Below the pieces are notes generated by a model. It searched no databases. It worked only from the letters and a program-made list of their open reading frames with translations, and was not told the DNA's origin. DNA of 34,012 nucleotides. It comes from Plakobranchus ocellatus (taxonomy: Eukaryota > Mollusca > Gastropoda > Plakobranchidae). The position numbers and the translations under genes were made by a program. This document shows positions 1-11,463 of the stretch, piece by piece. The first letter of the stretch is position 1, and every line of letters begins with the position of its first letter. Location: positions 1,539,813-1,573,824 of the forward strand of contig BLXT01000430.1 of assembly GCA_019648995.1 (NCBI GenBank). Direction: 5' to 3'.

Positions 1-1002
1 TTTTTTTTTTTTTTTTTTTTTTGCTGCGTTTTTTATTCTACTTCTTACTTAGTCTTAATTCAAATTGATAGTTTCATCTGGTGAAATTGGAGGTGTTTAT
101 GACACTGGATTTTCAAGCACAGGCGGTTTTCACCTCAGCCCCTCTGTTGCATATGTGTACTTTGTTGTGTTTCTACATAATTCTGCTTTTTATTTTTTTC
201 CCCAAAATCACTGTAGCTGCATCAAGCTGTAAATAGAAAAAAAAAACAACTGGGGCTTTCAGTGTTAAAAATTATGTTGTGATTTATCCATGTTGCAAAA
301 ATGAAGATATCAAGCATTTCTTTTTCATTGAACCTAACTGGAAATGTACCTTAAATAGATGAGCTAGTGATTCAGTAAACATACAAAGAGGGGTCAAATT
401 CACAAACCTGCACAAGATTTTTTTTATCATTGTTACTTGCATTAGCTTGAATGAATTTTTTAAAACCTGAGACATAGCCAGAATCTTGTGAGTTACTCAT
501 CTCTGGTCTCTAATGTTGTCTTCCCAACATGATTGATCTTTCTAGTACGCTGGCAGATAAAAATTTCTGTTTTTCAGTAAAGTTTTATTTATTCCTGTAG
601 GGTTTTGTTATATCCCAGTAGCAAAAAAAAAGTAACTAGGTAAGTGATATCATTTTATATGATTGAAGTTTAGATGGCTGATTGAGAGTGGGAATGAGGC
701 TAGGCATCACTTTGCATGATACAATTTATACGGCTGACTGTGACGGGATCTTAGAGGGAATGAAACTAGGTAGCCTCAAGCCAAGCTCAGATTAGCCAAT
801 GACTACTGAATCAGTGTATCCCTTACCTTCCTGTCCTTTCCTATGCTTTTTAATTATTTGATCTCCGTTACGCATTCTCTACCATAACTACAAATAGGAA
901 TACACTTGTCTCATTAGACCTCACTTGTTGCGGGGGTAACTATGAAAATGATTGGTGTTTTACATTCAGAATATAAGTAAGCTCATCTGTAATCTCTTTT
1001 GT
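1..1002. other. Unannotated AT-rich sequence
   Basis: This stretch begins with a 22-base T run at the window edge. It is AT-rich with many short A or T runs. The open frames in it are short and look like no protein family. I see no exon, RNA gene or complete repeat element. It may be upstream intron or flanking DNA of the cyclin L gene. Confidence 0.5.
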
Positions 1003-1140
1003 GGAGCGGCGGTAACTTGGTGGCTAGCGAGTCTGCCCTGAGATCTGCAGGGACCCTTCTCTCGTGGATTATAGCCCCCGCCTCCTGCACCCTGGCCTGA
1101 CGGAGAGCCCGAATGCCTGAGATCACCTTGTCGACTGGCT
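1003..1140 (+). repeat. Decayed tRNA-derived SINE candidate
   Basis: A GC-rich island in AT-rich surroundings. It begins GGAGCGGCGGTAACTTGGTGG, where the stretch around TAACTTGGTGGCTAGCGAG resembles a tRNA A box. A short stem CCCTG/CAGGG with a 7-base loop follows at about 1036-1052, where a tRNA anticodon arm would sit. The B-box region (GGGACCC... onward) is degenerate and the usual GGTTCGAATCC is not intact. A non-tRNA GC-rich tail runs to about 1140. This layout fits the head and body of a tRNA-derived SINE rather than a working tRNA. No poly(A) tail or target duplication was found, so the 3' end is uncertain. Confidence 0.4.
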
Positions 1141-1458
1141 GTAAACAAAAATCTCTTTTGCAAGATGAACAATACTTTATGATAAGAAAAAAAAATCGGT
1201 TCCATTGTATTTTCACGCTATTTTACCCAAATTGTCAGTAAAAAATGAAAAAATAGTTATTAAAGTTATTCAATATAGAAGTAATACAATTTTGGAAGCT
1301 GTGAACATATTAAAAGTTGATTATTCCAACAATTATCTGTAAGTTCTTTTTTTTACAAATTTGATGATACCTTTGGTATCTAATATTGTTTAATAATGGA
1401 AAAAGCTGAATTTATTTTTTTATTGCATTGCTACCATCAGCGAACTGTTGAATTATCC
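1141..1458. other. Unannotated AT-rich sequence
   Basis: AT-rich sequence between the SINE candidate and the first CAG-family transposon. No coding region, RNA gene or repeat is recognised. Confidence 0.5.
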
Positions 1459-1464
1459 ATAAAC

Positions 1465-2673
1465 TATAAATGCCTATTGTTCTGGAATTTTACCTGAAAC
1501 TGACCTGCATTCTGGTAATCTGCTTTTTTATCACAAAATCTGGAATTTTGCCGATTTGCAGACTGAAGAGGGGTTGGGGTGGTTTGGGGCAAACCTATTG
1601 GTGCAGTGCATAGGCGAACATCATTGTTAAGCATACCATCACTGACTGTTCACGGTTGGTCGTTCGCTCTGTGACGTCGCTCACCTGGACTAGGGTTTTT
1701 TTTCAACAGACATATCTTTGCGAGGAAAGCAAATACGAAAATTTTGAGGGCAAATTTGAAATCGGCGACCTCAAATTAAAGAACCAACGCGGCAGAATTT
1801 CAATTTTAATAGTAACGAAGAATTTTGGGATAATTTTTTCCCGTTTTAAATCAGTCCACTGTACTATTTTAGGTCAATGGTTTTGTTGAACTTAATTATT
1901 TACTTTGAGACTAACAATACGCACAGTCTTACATCTAGAGACTTTATAAAACCAACATTGAACTTAGGCTCAGGCGAGACTGATTGTCGCTAGGCTCTTG
2001 CTGTTGCCAGTCCTACGATAGTAATGTGAACTATCCATAGATGTAGAACTTAATATGGTGCAATCAGGCCTATGTATATTCAATAAGTCTACGTCTCTTC
2101 AAAATGATCGAAAAGATGTTGGCTCTACACAGAAGCTCCAATCCGCAAAAGAGGACAGCATTGTATTCGAAAAAAATGCATCAAGGCATTCCGCGTTTCA
2201 GGGATAGAATAGAAAAATGTTGAATGGAATTTTCTATTCGAGAAAATTTAATAAAATTGAATTCCAATGGTAACATTGAAATAAGTGACTCAAAAGTTAA
2301 GCAAGCCTTTTCAGTAGGTGTAGAGTAAAAATTTTAAAGACAAATGTTCTTTTCATTATGTCGTATACCTAGAGCCAATTTGCCCAACATTAAAGTAAAG
2401 ACATTGGGATGTATGCGTAGAGGCTAAATAATAAGCACGTTGGCTTAAGTGTTTGTGACGATTTAGACAGGAACTGATAGTGATATCCTCTACACTCTCC
2501 CCCGCCCTAAAGGTACACCTCTATGATTAATTAGACCTTACTTAGGTGCTTTATTTTTTTTGTTTAATCAGCGTCAGTTGCTGTCATGTTCAGGTTTGTT
2601 CCGCATTTTTATATAATGTTCCACTTTTGCCCTTGATGTTCCTCAAAAAATTTCTCAAGGGTAAGCATGTCTG
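1465..2673. mobile_element. Non-autonomous DNA transposon, family 1, copy 1
   Basis: A 1.2-kb interspersed copy of the same element as 6029-7443. Similar stretches in the same order include the region around 1640-1730 (CACTGACTGTT, then CAACAGACATATCTTTGCGAGG) and the end around 2590-2673 (GTTCAGGTTTGTTCCGCAT, TTGCCCTTGATGTTCCTCAA). The right end reads GTAAGCATGTCTG; the left end is decayed (TATAAATGCCTA where the sister has CAGGCATGCCTA). Exact 6-bp direct repeats ATAAAC flank it at 1459-1464 and 2674-2679, as expected for a target-site duplication. No transposase is encoded, so it would have needed an enzyme from elsewhere. The CAG-type ends suggest a hAT-like superfamily, which is inference. 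Confidence 0.75.
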
Positions 2674-2679
2674 ATAAAC

Positions 2680-3967
2680 ATAAAATAATGAATGATCAAT
2701 CAATTTATTTCTTTTTCAAAAGGAACAAATTTATTGACTACCGGATCTCTGTCATTGGAATCTAGAATTGGAAGACTGCTTGAGTTTTCTTGCGTTAACA
2801 TTGTAAAAAAAAAAATTGCTTTATTAGATAATTATTTGACTCTAGCAATCAAAAGATCCAGCAGTTGTTTTCGAAAACAGCAAAATTAAACCACTGCCTC
2901 TATTCTAGGTTGATAGTTTTGCTGGAAATTTCATTGTTAGGGCACTGCCAACGGAAAATGTGTGTTTTACCTTTTCACCACCAGATCACTCTACAATATA
3001 ACCCCAAAAACTTTTCTTTCCAACTCATTGCTTGCGCAATAATAGATTAATAAATGCTGGAAGGAAAATCGGTACACTTTAGTAACTGAGCCTGAAGAAA
3101 TATATTTGCATTTCTAAGTTTTCATTCATTTATAAGACTTCAGATGTACAGCAAATACAGTCAATGCTAAAGTAAGATTAGATTTGGCAAATCACAGAGT
3201 CTTTTAGAACTAGTCACAGGATAAGATTTTCAAATTGTGTAGCATAAAAGGAGGAAGGGGTGAAAAGGATTGCTCAAAACTTGATTTAGCCTTTGCCAAA
3301 TTTGGTAATATTAAAAATGAACCTTTGGGTGATACATGTTTCAACATGACTATGTGAATTGCAAAGAAGCCTAGGATTACCGCTGGTTTAAATTGGATTT
3401 GACTTGCCAGCATTGCGAGAACGCAGACAGGAAGAAGAAAATGTAGCTGCTTTTAATGATGTTCAAATTTTTTTTACATTTTTACTCTATTTGTCGTGGT
3501 TGTGGTATCTTTCCATGAAATTGCTACATTTTGTTTGTTGTGGAAGATTGCAGTAGGGGAAAAAAATTGTCAGTTCTCTCAATTACCAGAAAGATGGCAA
3601 GGGTTGGCATTTTTTCTGTAGACTTGTCCAGTGAGCTTTTGAGTTCGTACAGCAAGAGGTGCATTTAGAGTTTGGAAAATGTTCCCTCACCATAAAGTTT
3701 GTGTTCTGTAAGGATAAGAGTAACTGGAATTGTTTACTCTGTACTGGATATAAACCTACGAGTTCTTTTTTTTATTTTGTTTGGTAACTTGGAATTTCGC
3801 CCAAGCAGCAGGCACAAATTTTGCTGAGCATACTTGTATGTGCTTTGCTGGGGCTTATATTTTTGCCTTAATTGTATTTTGTTTGCGGATATACTTGTGT
3901 TTGTTTTAGGGAAGGTAAATTAAAAATGTATTTCTTACTGAGAAATCTATTTCCTTTGTTCAGATAG
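2680..3967. other. Unannotated AT-rich sequence
   Basis: AT-rich sequence with only short, unrecognisable open frames. No exon with credible splice sites and homology, RNA gene or repeat element is identified. Confidence 0.5.
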
Positions 3968-3973
3968 GTCTTA

Positions 3974-5555
3974 CAGGGTCCCCGCCGAGTCGGGAAATCG
4001 GGAAAAAGTCGGGAATTTTGTGATGGGTCGGGAACTCGGGAAAAAACAAAATTAACCCTCCAAATTCCGAATTTCATGTGATCTTTTTTTTTATTTGTAT
4101 GGTCGCGTGCGGTAGTTTTTTTCTCCCTTTGATAGGTCTTGGGCCTATTGACGAGATATCGGAGCCGATCCTACAATACCTGTAACTTTCGACTCCTAGG
4201 CAGCACTGCTAAGTGCTATCAATTTTATCATTCGCCTTGAGCAGTCCGTGCACACCGTTGGGCTAGCTTAGGAGACAATGCAGGCGTGCGTTTTGACGCG
4301 ATTTGTCTCTCCACTCTTCCTTTGTGTTGGCTGGCAGTAAGCTTTGCTTCAGTGCGTGAATGAAAACGTTTCATTATTATTATTAGCAGCATCAGAAGCA
4401 GACCTGCCAACGTTACGCTTTATTTTATCCAATAATCCTATATTCAGTCTAATTTGTTTGTACTACCTTTCTTGCCATACTTATTCACAGCCCCCGTAAC
4501 TTGTAACTCTAATGCCCGATCCTAACCAATGTTTAGAAGAAAAAAAACCCGCCTTTTATCCACCTCCTTCCCCCTCCCCCCTCCCTCCGAACAGAGAAGT
4601 GTTTAAAAAATACAATGTATTAAAGCAAATAAGCAAACTATGGTAGTATTTGCACGATGCAGTACTAGGCCTCGTGTAAGAAGTCCACCATGTCGGCAAA
4701 AGATCAAAGAAACCGAAGGTTGTTTCCCCAATCCTCTAGTCAGCCTTTGAACTATTATCAAAGAAACTTGAGGTGCCGACTGTGTATGCTTTTAATATAA
4801 GTAGGATGAAACAGTAACTTAAACGATGGTCTATACAAACTGCCTAACATTTGAAAAAAAAAAAATTATACTTTTCATAATATCAACTGTGCCTGGGTCT
4901 GCTTATATCGTTCTTTTTTTTTGTTTTTTTTCTTTTAATTAATAGCTCTACAATATTGGTATGTTAAGCCAGTGCATTAAAGTCAACCAAACTAACTACC
5001 ACCACCACCCCCTCCCCCCCTGTCTCTCTCCCTCTCGAGCGCGCTTTTACCATCCTAATGAAATTTATCCTTCTCATTATATTTATGTGTTATTAACATC
5101 GATATGAATGTCTCTTTTCATGAACTTTTCCACGATATTTTCTTTTTAGTTATTGCAGTCGCCCTGTGTCTTTCTCTGCATCCCTCTCTCTGACTGACTT
5201 TCTGTCGCTCTTTCTCTCATTCTATCTGTCATCAAGTCTTTCTGAACCTCTCTCTCTCTCTCTCTATGTTGCTTCCTGCTTGAGTCAAGATCTACATACA
5301 AATTATTGTTAGGTCTGGATATTACTGGATATCAGATGTAGATACAGTTACAACCAAGCCCGAATTGAGCTAAATCTGAAGTCTACATTGTCACCAGCTA
5401 GTGCCTTCAGAAAAAAAAAGAATAATAGACAAAATATGTCTAAGAGTACGGTACTTACATATACAGCCTGTTTTTTTTTTTTTATGCGTGGTGACTTTTT
5501 TGAACTTGTGAATAGGAGTCTTGAAAAAAAATTCAAGGATTTGGTGGGGACCCTG
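3974..5555. mobile_element. CAG-ended DNA transposon, family 2, with 6-bp duplication
   Basis: Inverted ends are CAGGGTCCCCGCC on the left and GGTGGGGACCCTG on the right, differing at one position. The 6-bp sequence GTCTTA is repeated exactly at 3968-3973 and 5556-5561, giving a target-site duplication. Just inside the left end the motif TCGGGAA or a one-base variant recurs five times (3989-4045), the kind of subterminal repeat bound by many transposases. A piece of another transposon family lies in the middle (4399 to about 5317), so the original element was shorter. No transposase is seen. The termini fit hAT-like elements, though classical hATs make 8-bp duplications. Confidence 0.75.
4399..5317 (+). 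mobile_element. Family 3 transposon fragment nested in 3974-5555
   Basis: This fragment starts with the family 3 terminus CAGACCTGCCAACGTTACGCTT and is then collinear with the 14.5-15.3 kb and 21.8-22.5 kb copies. Shared blocks include CTTGTAACTCTAATGCCC, GGCAAAAGATCAAAGAAA, GGTATGTTAA and GATATGAATGTCTCTTTTCA, followed by a CT-rich stretch. Relative to those copies it has lost most of the left interior. Its right end is unclear: TTAGGTCTG at about 5309-5317 resembles the terminus GTTGGCAGGTCTG, but no matching flanking duplication is present. It is a damaged, internally deleted copy and cannot encode an enzyme. Confidence 0.7.
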
Positions 5556-5561
5556 GTCTTA

Positions 5562-6022
5562 ACTTTGCTTCATATCACCCATATTACTAAGGGAATCTGC
5601 AGTTTTTGAGATTGTACCATTCGAACAGTGGAAGTGGAAAGTATGTAGCATAAAATTGGAAAAGTGTTATCATTTACACTGAAAACATAAGCATGCTTTG
5701 GGCAAGACTGAATGCTGAGAATAGATGGACGATTTGGATAACTTTCAAAGAAATATATTTTTTTTAATCTTGTTTTTAAAGCTGATGCAAATTTCTGGCT
5801 TATCATCCTAAAAGTTAAAAATCCTATTATGTAGTTGAGCATGTGGTTGTCAAATGTGAATTCCTTGAAAAACTGCTTTGCTTAAATTACAATGTTCAAC
5901 CCATTTTTTTTTCTTTTATAAAATCTATGTACACATAGAATTGTTAAACACTCTGTGCTCCCATTGTTGTGGTTCATCATTCTTTTTTATTATTTCAGTT
6001 CAAGGGAAGTGTGTGCTTTCAA
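5562..6022. other. Unannotated sequence between transposons
   Basis: AT-rich spacer between two transposon copies. Nothing recognisable is seen. Confidence 0.5.
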
Positions 6023-6028
6023 CACTAT

Positions 6029-7443
6029 CAGGCATGCCTACCTTTCCATAGATTCCGCATTTGTTCCAGAAATCCGCTTTGTCATGAAATTCAGAATTTT
6101 GCCCATTTGTGATAGGCTGTTCTTTTTGTAATAAACCTAGTTATAAGTAGCACGAGTCTTAGGAAACGTAAAACAAAGTAAGAAAAAAATGTAACAGCGT
6201 TAACTCTGCAACAATCTTATTACATGTATATGGTGCTCTTGGCTAGACCTTCTCTTTTTCATAAAAACAAAAACACTCCCAGTCACCAAGCAGGTATTTT
6301 GCAGGCTGTGAGGGACTGGTGTGAGATGGGGCAATCCTAGTGCATAGAGGTGTGTCATTCCCTAGGCCTACCATTACTGACTGTTGATGCATTGATGGCC
6401 GGTCGTCAATGTGATATCACTTCCCTCGATAAGGGTTTTTTCAAACAGACATATCTTTGCAAGGAAAGGGAGAAAAAAAAATTATGACGGCAAATTCGAA
6501 GTCGGCGACCTAACATTAAGGAATCAATGAGGCAAAATTGCAATTATTAATAGAAATAAACAATTTTGGGATGCATTTTTTTTTCTTGTATTTCGTCTGT
6601 CAAGTTCAAGTCAATGATTTGGTTAAACGTACATGTAATTATTTAGACTTTGAGACTATGCAGGCACTTTCTGAATAAAAGTCTTAAAAAAAGTTAGCCT
6701 TACCTATTACTTTGCATGTGTTGATATAAATCCAGCATTGAATTTTGAGGCTCGGCACGAGACTTATGGTTGACGCTAGGCTCTAGCCATTGCCAGTTTT
6801 GTGATAATTATGAACTACCTGTAGAAGGCGGTGGACCTAGAACTTAATATTCTATCAGGCTTGGGTATCTTTGATGAGTCTAAGTCTCTTCGAATTGTCC
6901 AAAAGGAAATTGCTTTATACAAAAGTTCCCATTTGCAAGAGATGACAGCATTGCTTTTGAAAAGAAGGCATCGAGACATTCCTCACTTAGGGATACAAAA
7001 GAGGATTTTTTAATGTATTTATTTTCTTACTGAGAAGAGCTGGTAAAATTGAATTCTAATGGCAACATTGAAATCAGTGATCCCAAAATAGGCCATTGAA
7101 GTACGAGTTAACATTTTAAAGACAATTTATCTTTTCATATCTCCTTAATCTAGGGCCAATTTGCTCAATATTAAGGTAAACAGATTAAAATGTATGCGTA
7201 AAGGCATTTTGGCTTGTTTGCTCCAATTAAGACAGGGGACTGGTGTTCTCTACATTCTCCCCCATCCTAAAGCACTTTTATTTTTTATTGAAAGTTTATT
7301 AAATTGGATGCTTTAACTTCTTTTTTTTTTTTTTTTCAATCAGCATCAGTTCCCGTCATGTTCAGGTTTGTGCCACATTTTATATGTTTCGCGTTTTTGC
7401 CCTTGATGTTCCTCAAAAGCTTATTCAAGGATAGGCATGTCTA
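6029..7443. mobile_element. Non-autonomous DNA transposon, family 1, copy 2
   Basis: The better preserved copy of the element at 1465-2673. It begins CAGGCATGCCTACCTT and ends AAGGATAGGCATGTCTA, imperfect inverted repeats of about 17 bases. An exact 6-bp duplication, CACTAT, lies at 6023-6028 and 7444-7449. Internal blocks match copy 1, for example CATATCTTTGCAAGGAAAG near 6450 and TTGCCCTTGATGTTCCTCAA near 7398. No open frame longer than about 85 codons is present and none resembles a transposase, so it is non-autonomous. The two copies are clearly diverged, which points to old insertions. Confidence 0.8.
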
Positions 7444-7623
7444 CACTATACTTCAGATACTTCCTTCCGCTTTTTTCCGCTACTGGGCCTTTCTACCCAG
7501 CAATGTAACCATCAATATGTTACAGCTAGAGAGTCATTGTCCTACCCACTCCACTCACTAGCTATGTAGTTTTCATACTTAAATCAGCTCTCATACACTG
7601 TGTAAGATGACATGGTTGTGTTA

Positions 7624-8206
7624 CTGTATACACTTGATAAATCAAAATCAAAGGGACCAGGCCACTACTGTTGAATTAAAAGAAAGCGGAATTGTGAGAT
7701 AAAGAAGCTTTTAAGCTAATTGGGGGGGGGTCTTATAAAATAGAATTACTATTGATATTAAAGATAACAGTGTTAAAATGGTTTTTTCCCTCGCCTCCAG
7801 CTATGCACTCATACACACATTGGTTCCTAGCGGGGGATGCCTGCCTCTGCCATCCTTGCATACTGTAGTGTTAAGTCCAGGCAAGTGAGCATAGGTCTAT
7901 GTCATGCCTAGTGCCTCACTTTTCCTCCTCTCCTGCGCCCCCTCACTCTCATCCATGCAATGACTGATATAGTGAATCATAATGAATAGCCTGTGTTATC
8001 AGGCACATTCATTTTGCTGCAAGAGGCAGCCACAAAAAAATATTTTGGATTTAGTGTAATCTGAAATCGAACAGGAACTGTTGGATTAGGAGAAATTAGC
8101 TGAGCAGCATATCGATTGGGGCAAAACATAAAGATTAAGAGAGGATTATTTGGACCCTTTTAATTGCGTCAATTAAGGGAAATGTCGATTTAAGTGGAGT
8201 GCACTG
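7624..8206. mobile_element. Possible TA-target MITE
   Basis: The right end reads TTTAAGTGGAGTGCACTG followed by TA, which is like the terminus of pogo/Tc1-type small elements. A poorly matching counterpart (TA, then CTGTATACACTTGATAAATC) occurs at 7622-7643. If real, this is a 580-bp miniature element with TA duplications. The left end match is weak, so the call is tentative. Confidence 0.3.
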
Positions 8207-10398
8207 TAACTTCTAAATATTCTCATTACACTATCTGATGGTGTAATGCCGCAAGATGGAGAACAATGCCCTCTCTGTATTTTTGGTTGATGAAGGCCAG
8301 CACAGAATTGTGACTCTCACTGTGTTTTGGTGGACTTTATAATTCTACATTAGCTCAGATGAAAGCAGTCTAGTCAAAGTTGAACCTAAAGTATGTTCTA
8401 AAATAACTGCCTTTATCAGCACATCTCCTTGCTTTGTACTAAGGTTAGGGGGACCAGTAAAATCCACTGTCTTCTGAAATTGATATAAACAAAAGCCTTA
8501 TTTTGAAGATTTTGAAAATCTCCCAAATCTCCCAGACTTCTGTCAGGGCTCTGCTTTGAAACCATGTCCACTTTTTAAGAAATCAACTTCTGTATGCACA
8601 TTTGATGCAGAAAGAATTCTGTTTTCATTCTAAATATGTGTGCAAGATCTATAGTTTACGCATCCATCTGTTGTAACTTTTTTTTTGCAAGTGCATTATC
8701 TCGATCCACACATTATTATTTTGGAAATTGGCCCATGAATGAGACGTATTCTTTTCTTTACTTTGCTTAAATGTTTGCCATCAGATGTCACTTGACATCC
8801 TTGATATTTGAATATTTTTAGCTTACATGTACTTACTGTTGTTCTTTGCTAATTAGGTTGAATTCAGAAATGTTTCTTTTGTTGGTGGCAACCATACAGT
8901 GACACAAACCGACTTTAATCTTTGTGTGGCATTTTAAAGCCAGTTTCATTCCAACACATGAATTTCGAATTCCAATATCTGCGTTTCGTTTTTTCGGAGC
9001 AGTCCTTATACAGTTTTTTTGGGTTTTTTTTTTTTCTTAAGCTCTCTTTCCAAGATTTTATTTTACTTGCCTGCAGTTTTCTGCTAGAAATTTTTTAAAC
9101 GTGTGGCTGTTGAATGAATTGATGTTTAAATTTGTAATTAATTGTCTTTCAACCACAAGATGGTTTTTCTCAATACCAATCTGAATGAGGCTGAAGTCAC
9201 TGAAATAGACTAAAATGTCTTTCTGTGAGGTTTGCAGTGGCGAAAAAAAGGTTCATTTATTTTGATTTTGATCCTAGGTAAAAGACTTTTCAAGAAGGAA
9301 AAAAGATTTTTTTTCTGTGAGTGATTATGCTTGATTTATAGATTCAACATCACTAAACTGTATAAAGCTGCTAGAATTTAGGAACCAACTAGGGGAACTT
9401 TAAGAAATGTATGGCAAATGGGTTATATATAATCACATTATTCCTGACAATTTTCATCAAAATCTTCATACATGAATTGAACATAGCTGACATTGTTTCA
9501 TTCCATTTATTCATAAAAAAAAGTGTGAGTAAAGTGTAATATGGAATTTTTTTTCTTAAAAACTGCTAATCGTCATGTTTTATGGTTTCCCTTCACCAAT
9601 ATTCTTAATGTGCTGAATTTTTTTTTTTCTTTTGCAGGGCACTTGAATGCTGCATACAGTTTACTTCAAACAATAGAAATGTTGCGTCATAGTGAAAAAT
9701 GAGATATTACTCAATGCCTATGAATTATTCTTCTGCTTGCTTCCACAGATAACCTTTATAATTTTTTTTTTTCAGAGAACAGAGAAATGGATTGAAAGTT
9801 ATTTGAGTTACACGTTATTCGTTTTCATGGACTGGAAACTCTGAAATGGACCGATGCTACTCTGTAGAGTATCATTTTCAACGAGTTCTGAATCATAAAT
9901 GCATTCTAAAAGTTTTTGTGTTTCTCTGTTTCACCACTGGTTTCAATTTTCAGAGAAATGTGTTGTGCTAGATTTGACGTAAAATCATGCTTGCAACTCA
10001 AGCCATTTTTTAGAAAATCGTTTTAAGCTGTTTCCTTTATTCTGTAATGCTGGTTGTAAAAATGATGTGAGTTGTAATTTTATGTATGTGTTTATCACCT
10101 ACATATATGTATATATATTATTTTTTAATATATCCATAGTATAGATTGGTTGCAAAGTTATAATAACCTCTCAAATTGATATGTTTGGCATCAAGCAGAC
10201 TTTCTGGAATACTAAGCTTGGGTTCCTGTAGGGTTTGATTGAAGTCACTACAAAGCAGAGAGATTTTTAGGCACACTTGTATTTCTGCTTGTTCCCTTAC
10301 ACTTAGGGTTTTTTTTTATTTCCTCTCACATATTTTTTTTAATGCAAAAACGAGTAGAAATTGTGGTAAGGCTCCCCAAATTTCTACTTTAACCTTAT
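8207..10398. other. Unannotated AT-rich sequence
   Basis: About 2.2 kb of AT-rich DNA with several T runs. No protein-like reading frame, RNA gene or repeat family is recognised. It could be intron of the cyclin L gene, since the N-terminal cyclin-box exons are not found between here and 11343. Confidence 0.5.
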
Positions 10399-10405
10399 AG
10401 TGACC

Positions 10406-11236
10406 CAGACCTGCCTACAATCCCATATCTACCAGGGAAATTCCAGCATTTTTGCTCGTGTCGCACAATCCCATATATTCATTTAAAACTGCCTCAGATT
10501 TGACACAGAGCAAATGTTTTCATTTTTTTCTTTTTCCTCTTAAAACCTTACAAAATATACAAATCCACAAATTTCTTACTGGAGCTCTGTTACTAATGTG
10601 TCGCATTGATCATCCATTACAAACAAGACACTTAAATAGGAAGGGCGATCTTTTTAAATTCTAAAAACATGATGATGTGATGATGCCATAACACTATCCT
10701 ATTTTTTAAAGAGTCAAGGATTTAGGCACTGCAACAGACCTTTGAGAAGACAAAATTTATGGAGATGAGCTTTTAATGGGTCTAACTTGCTTCAAATGTA
10801 ATTAAGAATCTATATTGTATGATAGGTATTATTAAGGCTGAAAATGAATAAGCATAGCTATTGGCCTTTCTTGGAATTTAGGAAGCTACGTGAAGATTAG
10901 AAAACTGAAGATGGCTAAGGACTCTGTAACTTGATCAGTATATATTACGTTTATATTGTGAAGGTTTATTAAATGGCAAGATGTAATGCATGCAAAGCAA
11001 TGCCACTGTTTGCTTGAGACATGGATACTTCTTTCTGAAAACATATTTTTGGTTTAGGCTTTGAGGCATCATGTTTTATTTCCAGAGGGTACAATTTTGA
11101 TATTGAACTCAATACAGAGGTAGTTCATCAGCTGTGCTGCTCTATATTTTTATAAGAATTCCCCAATTTTTTTTTTTAAATCCCCATTTTTAACATCTTG
11201 ATCTCCACAATTTGGTGAACAAAGTAGGCAGGTCTG
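10406..11236. mobile_element. CAG-ended DNA transposon, family 4, copy 1
   Basis: Ends are CAGACCTGCCTAC and GTAGGCAGGTCTG, perfect 13-bp inverted repeats. The subterminal regions match the element at 13477-14431, for example TTTTTGCTC, AACACAGAGCAA-like sequence, and on the right CATCTTGATC and GGTGAACAA immediately before the terminus. The flanks (AGTGAC at 10399-10404 and AGTTTT at 11237-11242) share only AGT, so a clean duplication is not visible. No transposase is encoded. The element stops 106 bases before a cyclin L exon, putting it inside the gene unless that exon is the first of the gene. Confidence 0.75.
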
Positions 11237-11342
11237 AGTTTTACAATATTTTAAAAACCATGTCCTCCATCAGCATGTTTCAGCCTTTTAACTTAACAAG
11301 CTTCCCACCCATCATACCCCTTTTTGTTCTTGTCCATTACAG

Positions 11343-11463
11343 AAGCATTCATCCTTTGGTTCTTGATCAGCACTATATCAACCTGAAAAATCAAGTGATC
11401 AAGGCAGAGCGACGCGTCCTCAAAGAGTTGGGATTTGCTGTTCATGTCAAGCATCCTCACAAG
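11343..11463 (+). CDS. CCNL1: Cyclin L exon: end of first cyclin box
   Basis: This exon has 121 bases: one base finishing a split codon and then 40 codons. It includes [20 protein letters not shown] and then HVKHPHK, near-identical to the corresponding stretch of human cyclins L1 and L2, a hallmark of the family. The acceptor is a pyrimidine-rich tract ending TTACAG, and the donor is AAG/GTCAGT. Reading on into the intron reaches a stop after three codons, which confirms the boundary. Confidence 0.96.

Noticed and set aside
966..1216. Two overlapping - strand frames of 77-79 codons
   Set aside because: They fall in the SINE candidate; the length is explained by its GC-rich composition and no known protein resembles them.
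5311..5322. AGGTCTGGATAT as a true right end of the family 3 fragment
   Set aside because: Only part of the terminus is present and no 6-bp duplication matches the left flank, so the end was left uncertain.
10399..11242. AGTGAC/AGTTTT as a target duplication of the 10406-11236 element
   Set aside because: Only the first three bases agree and the left copy is offset by one base; decay is possible but a duplication cannot be claimed.
1..11342. Missing N-terminal cyclin L exons
   Set aside because: I looked for the conserved first cyclin-box stretches (QVLFHRFFYSKSF-like and HHLRQLRGK-like) and found none with splice sites, so no exon is annotated there.
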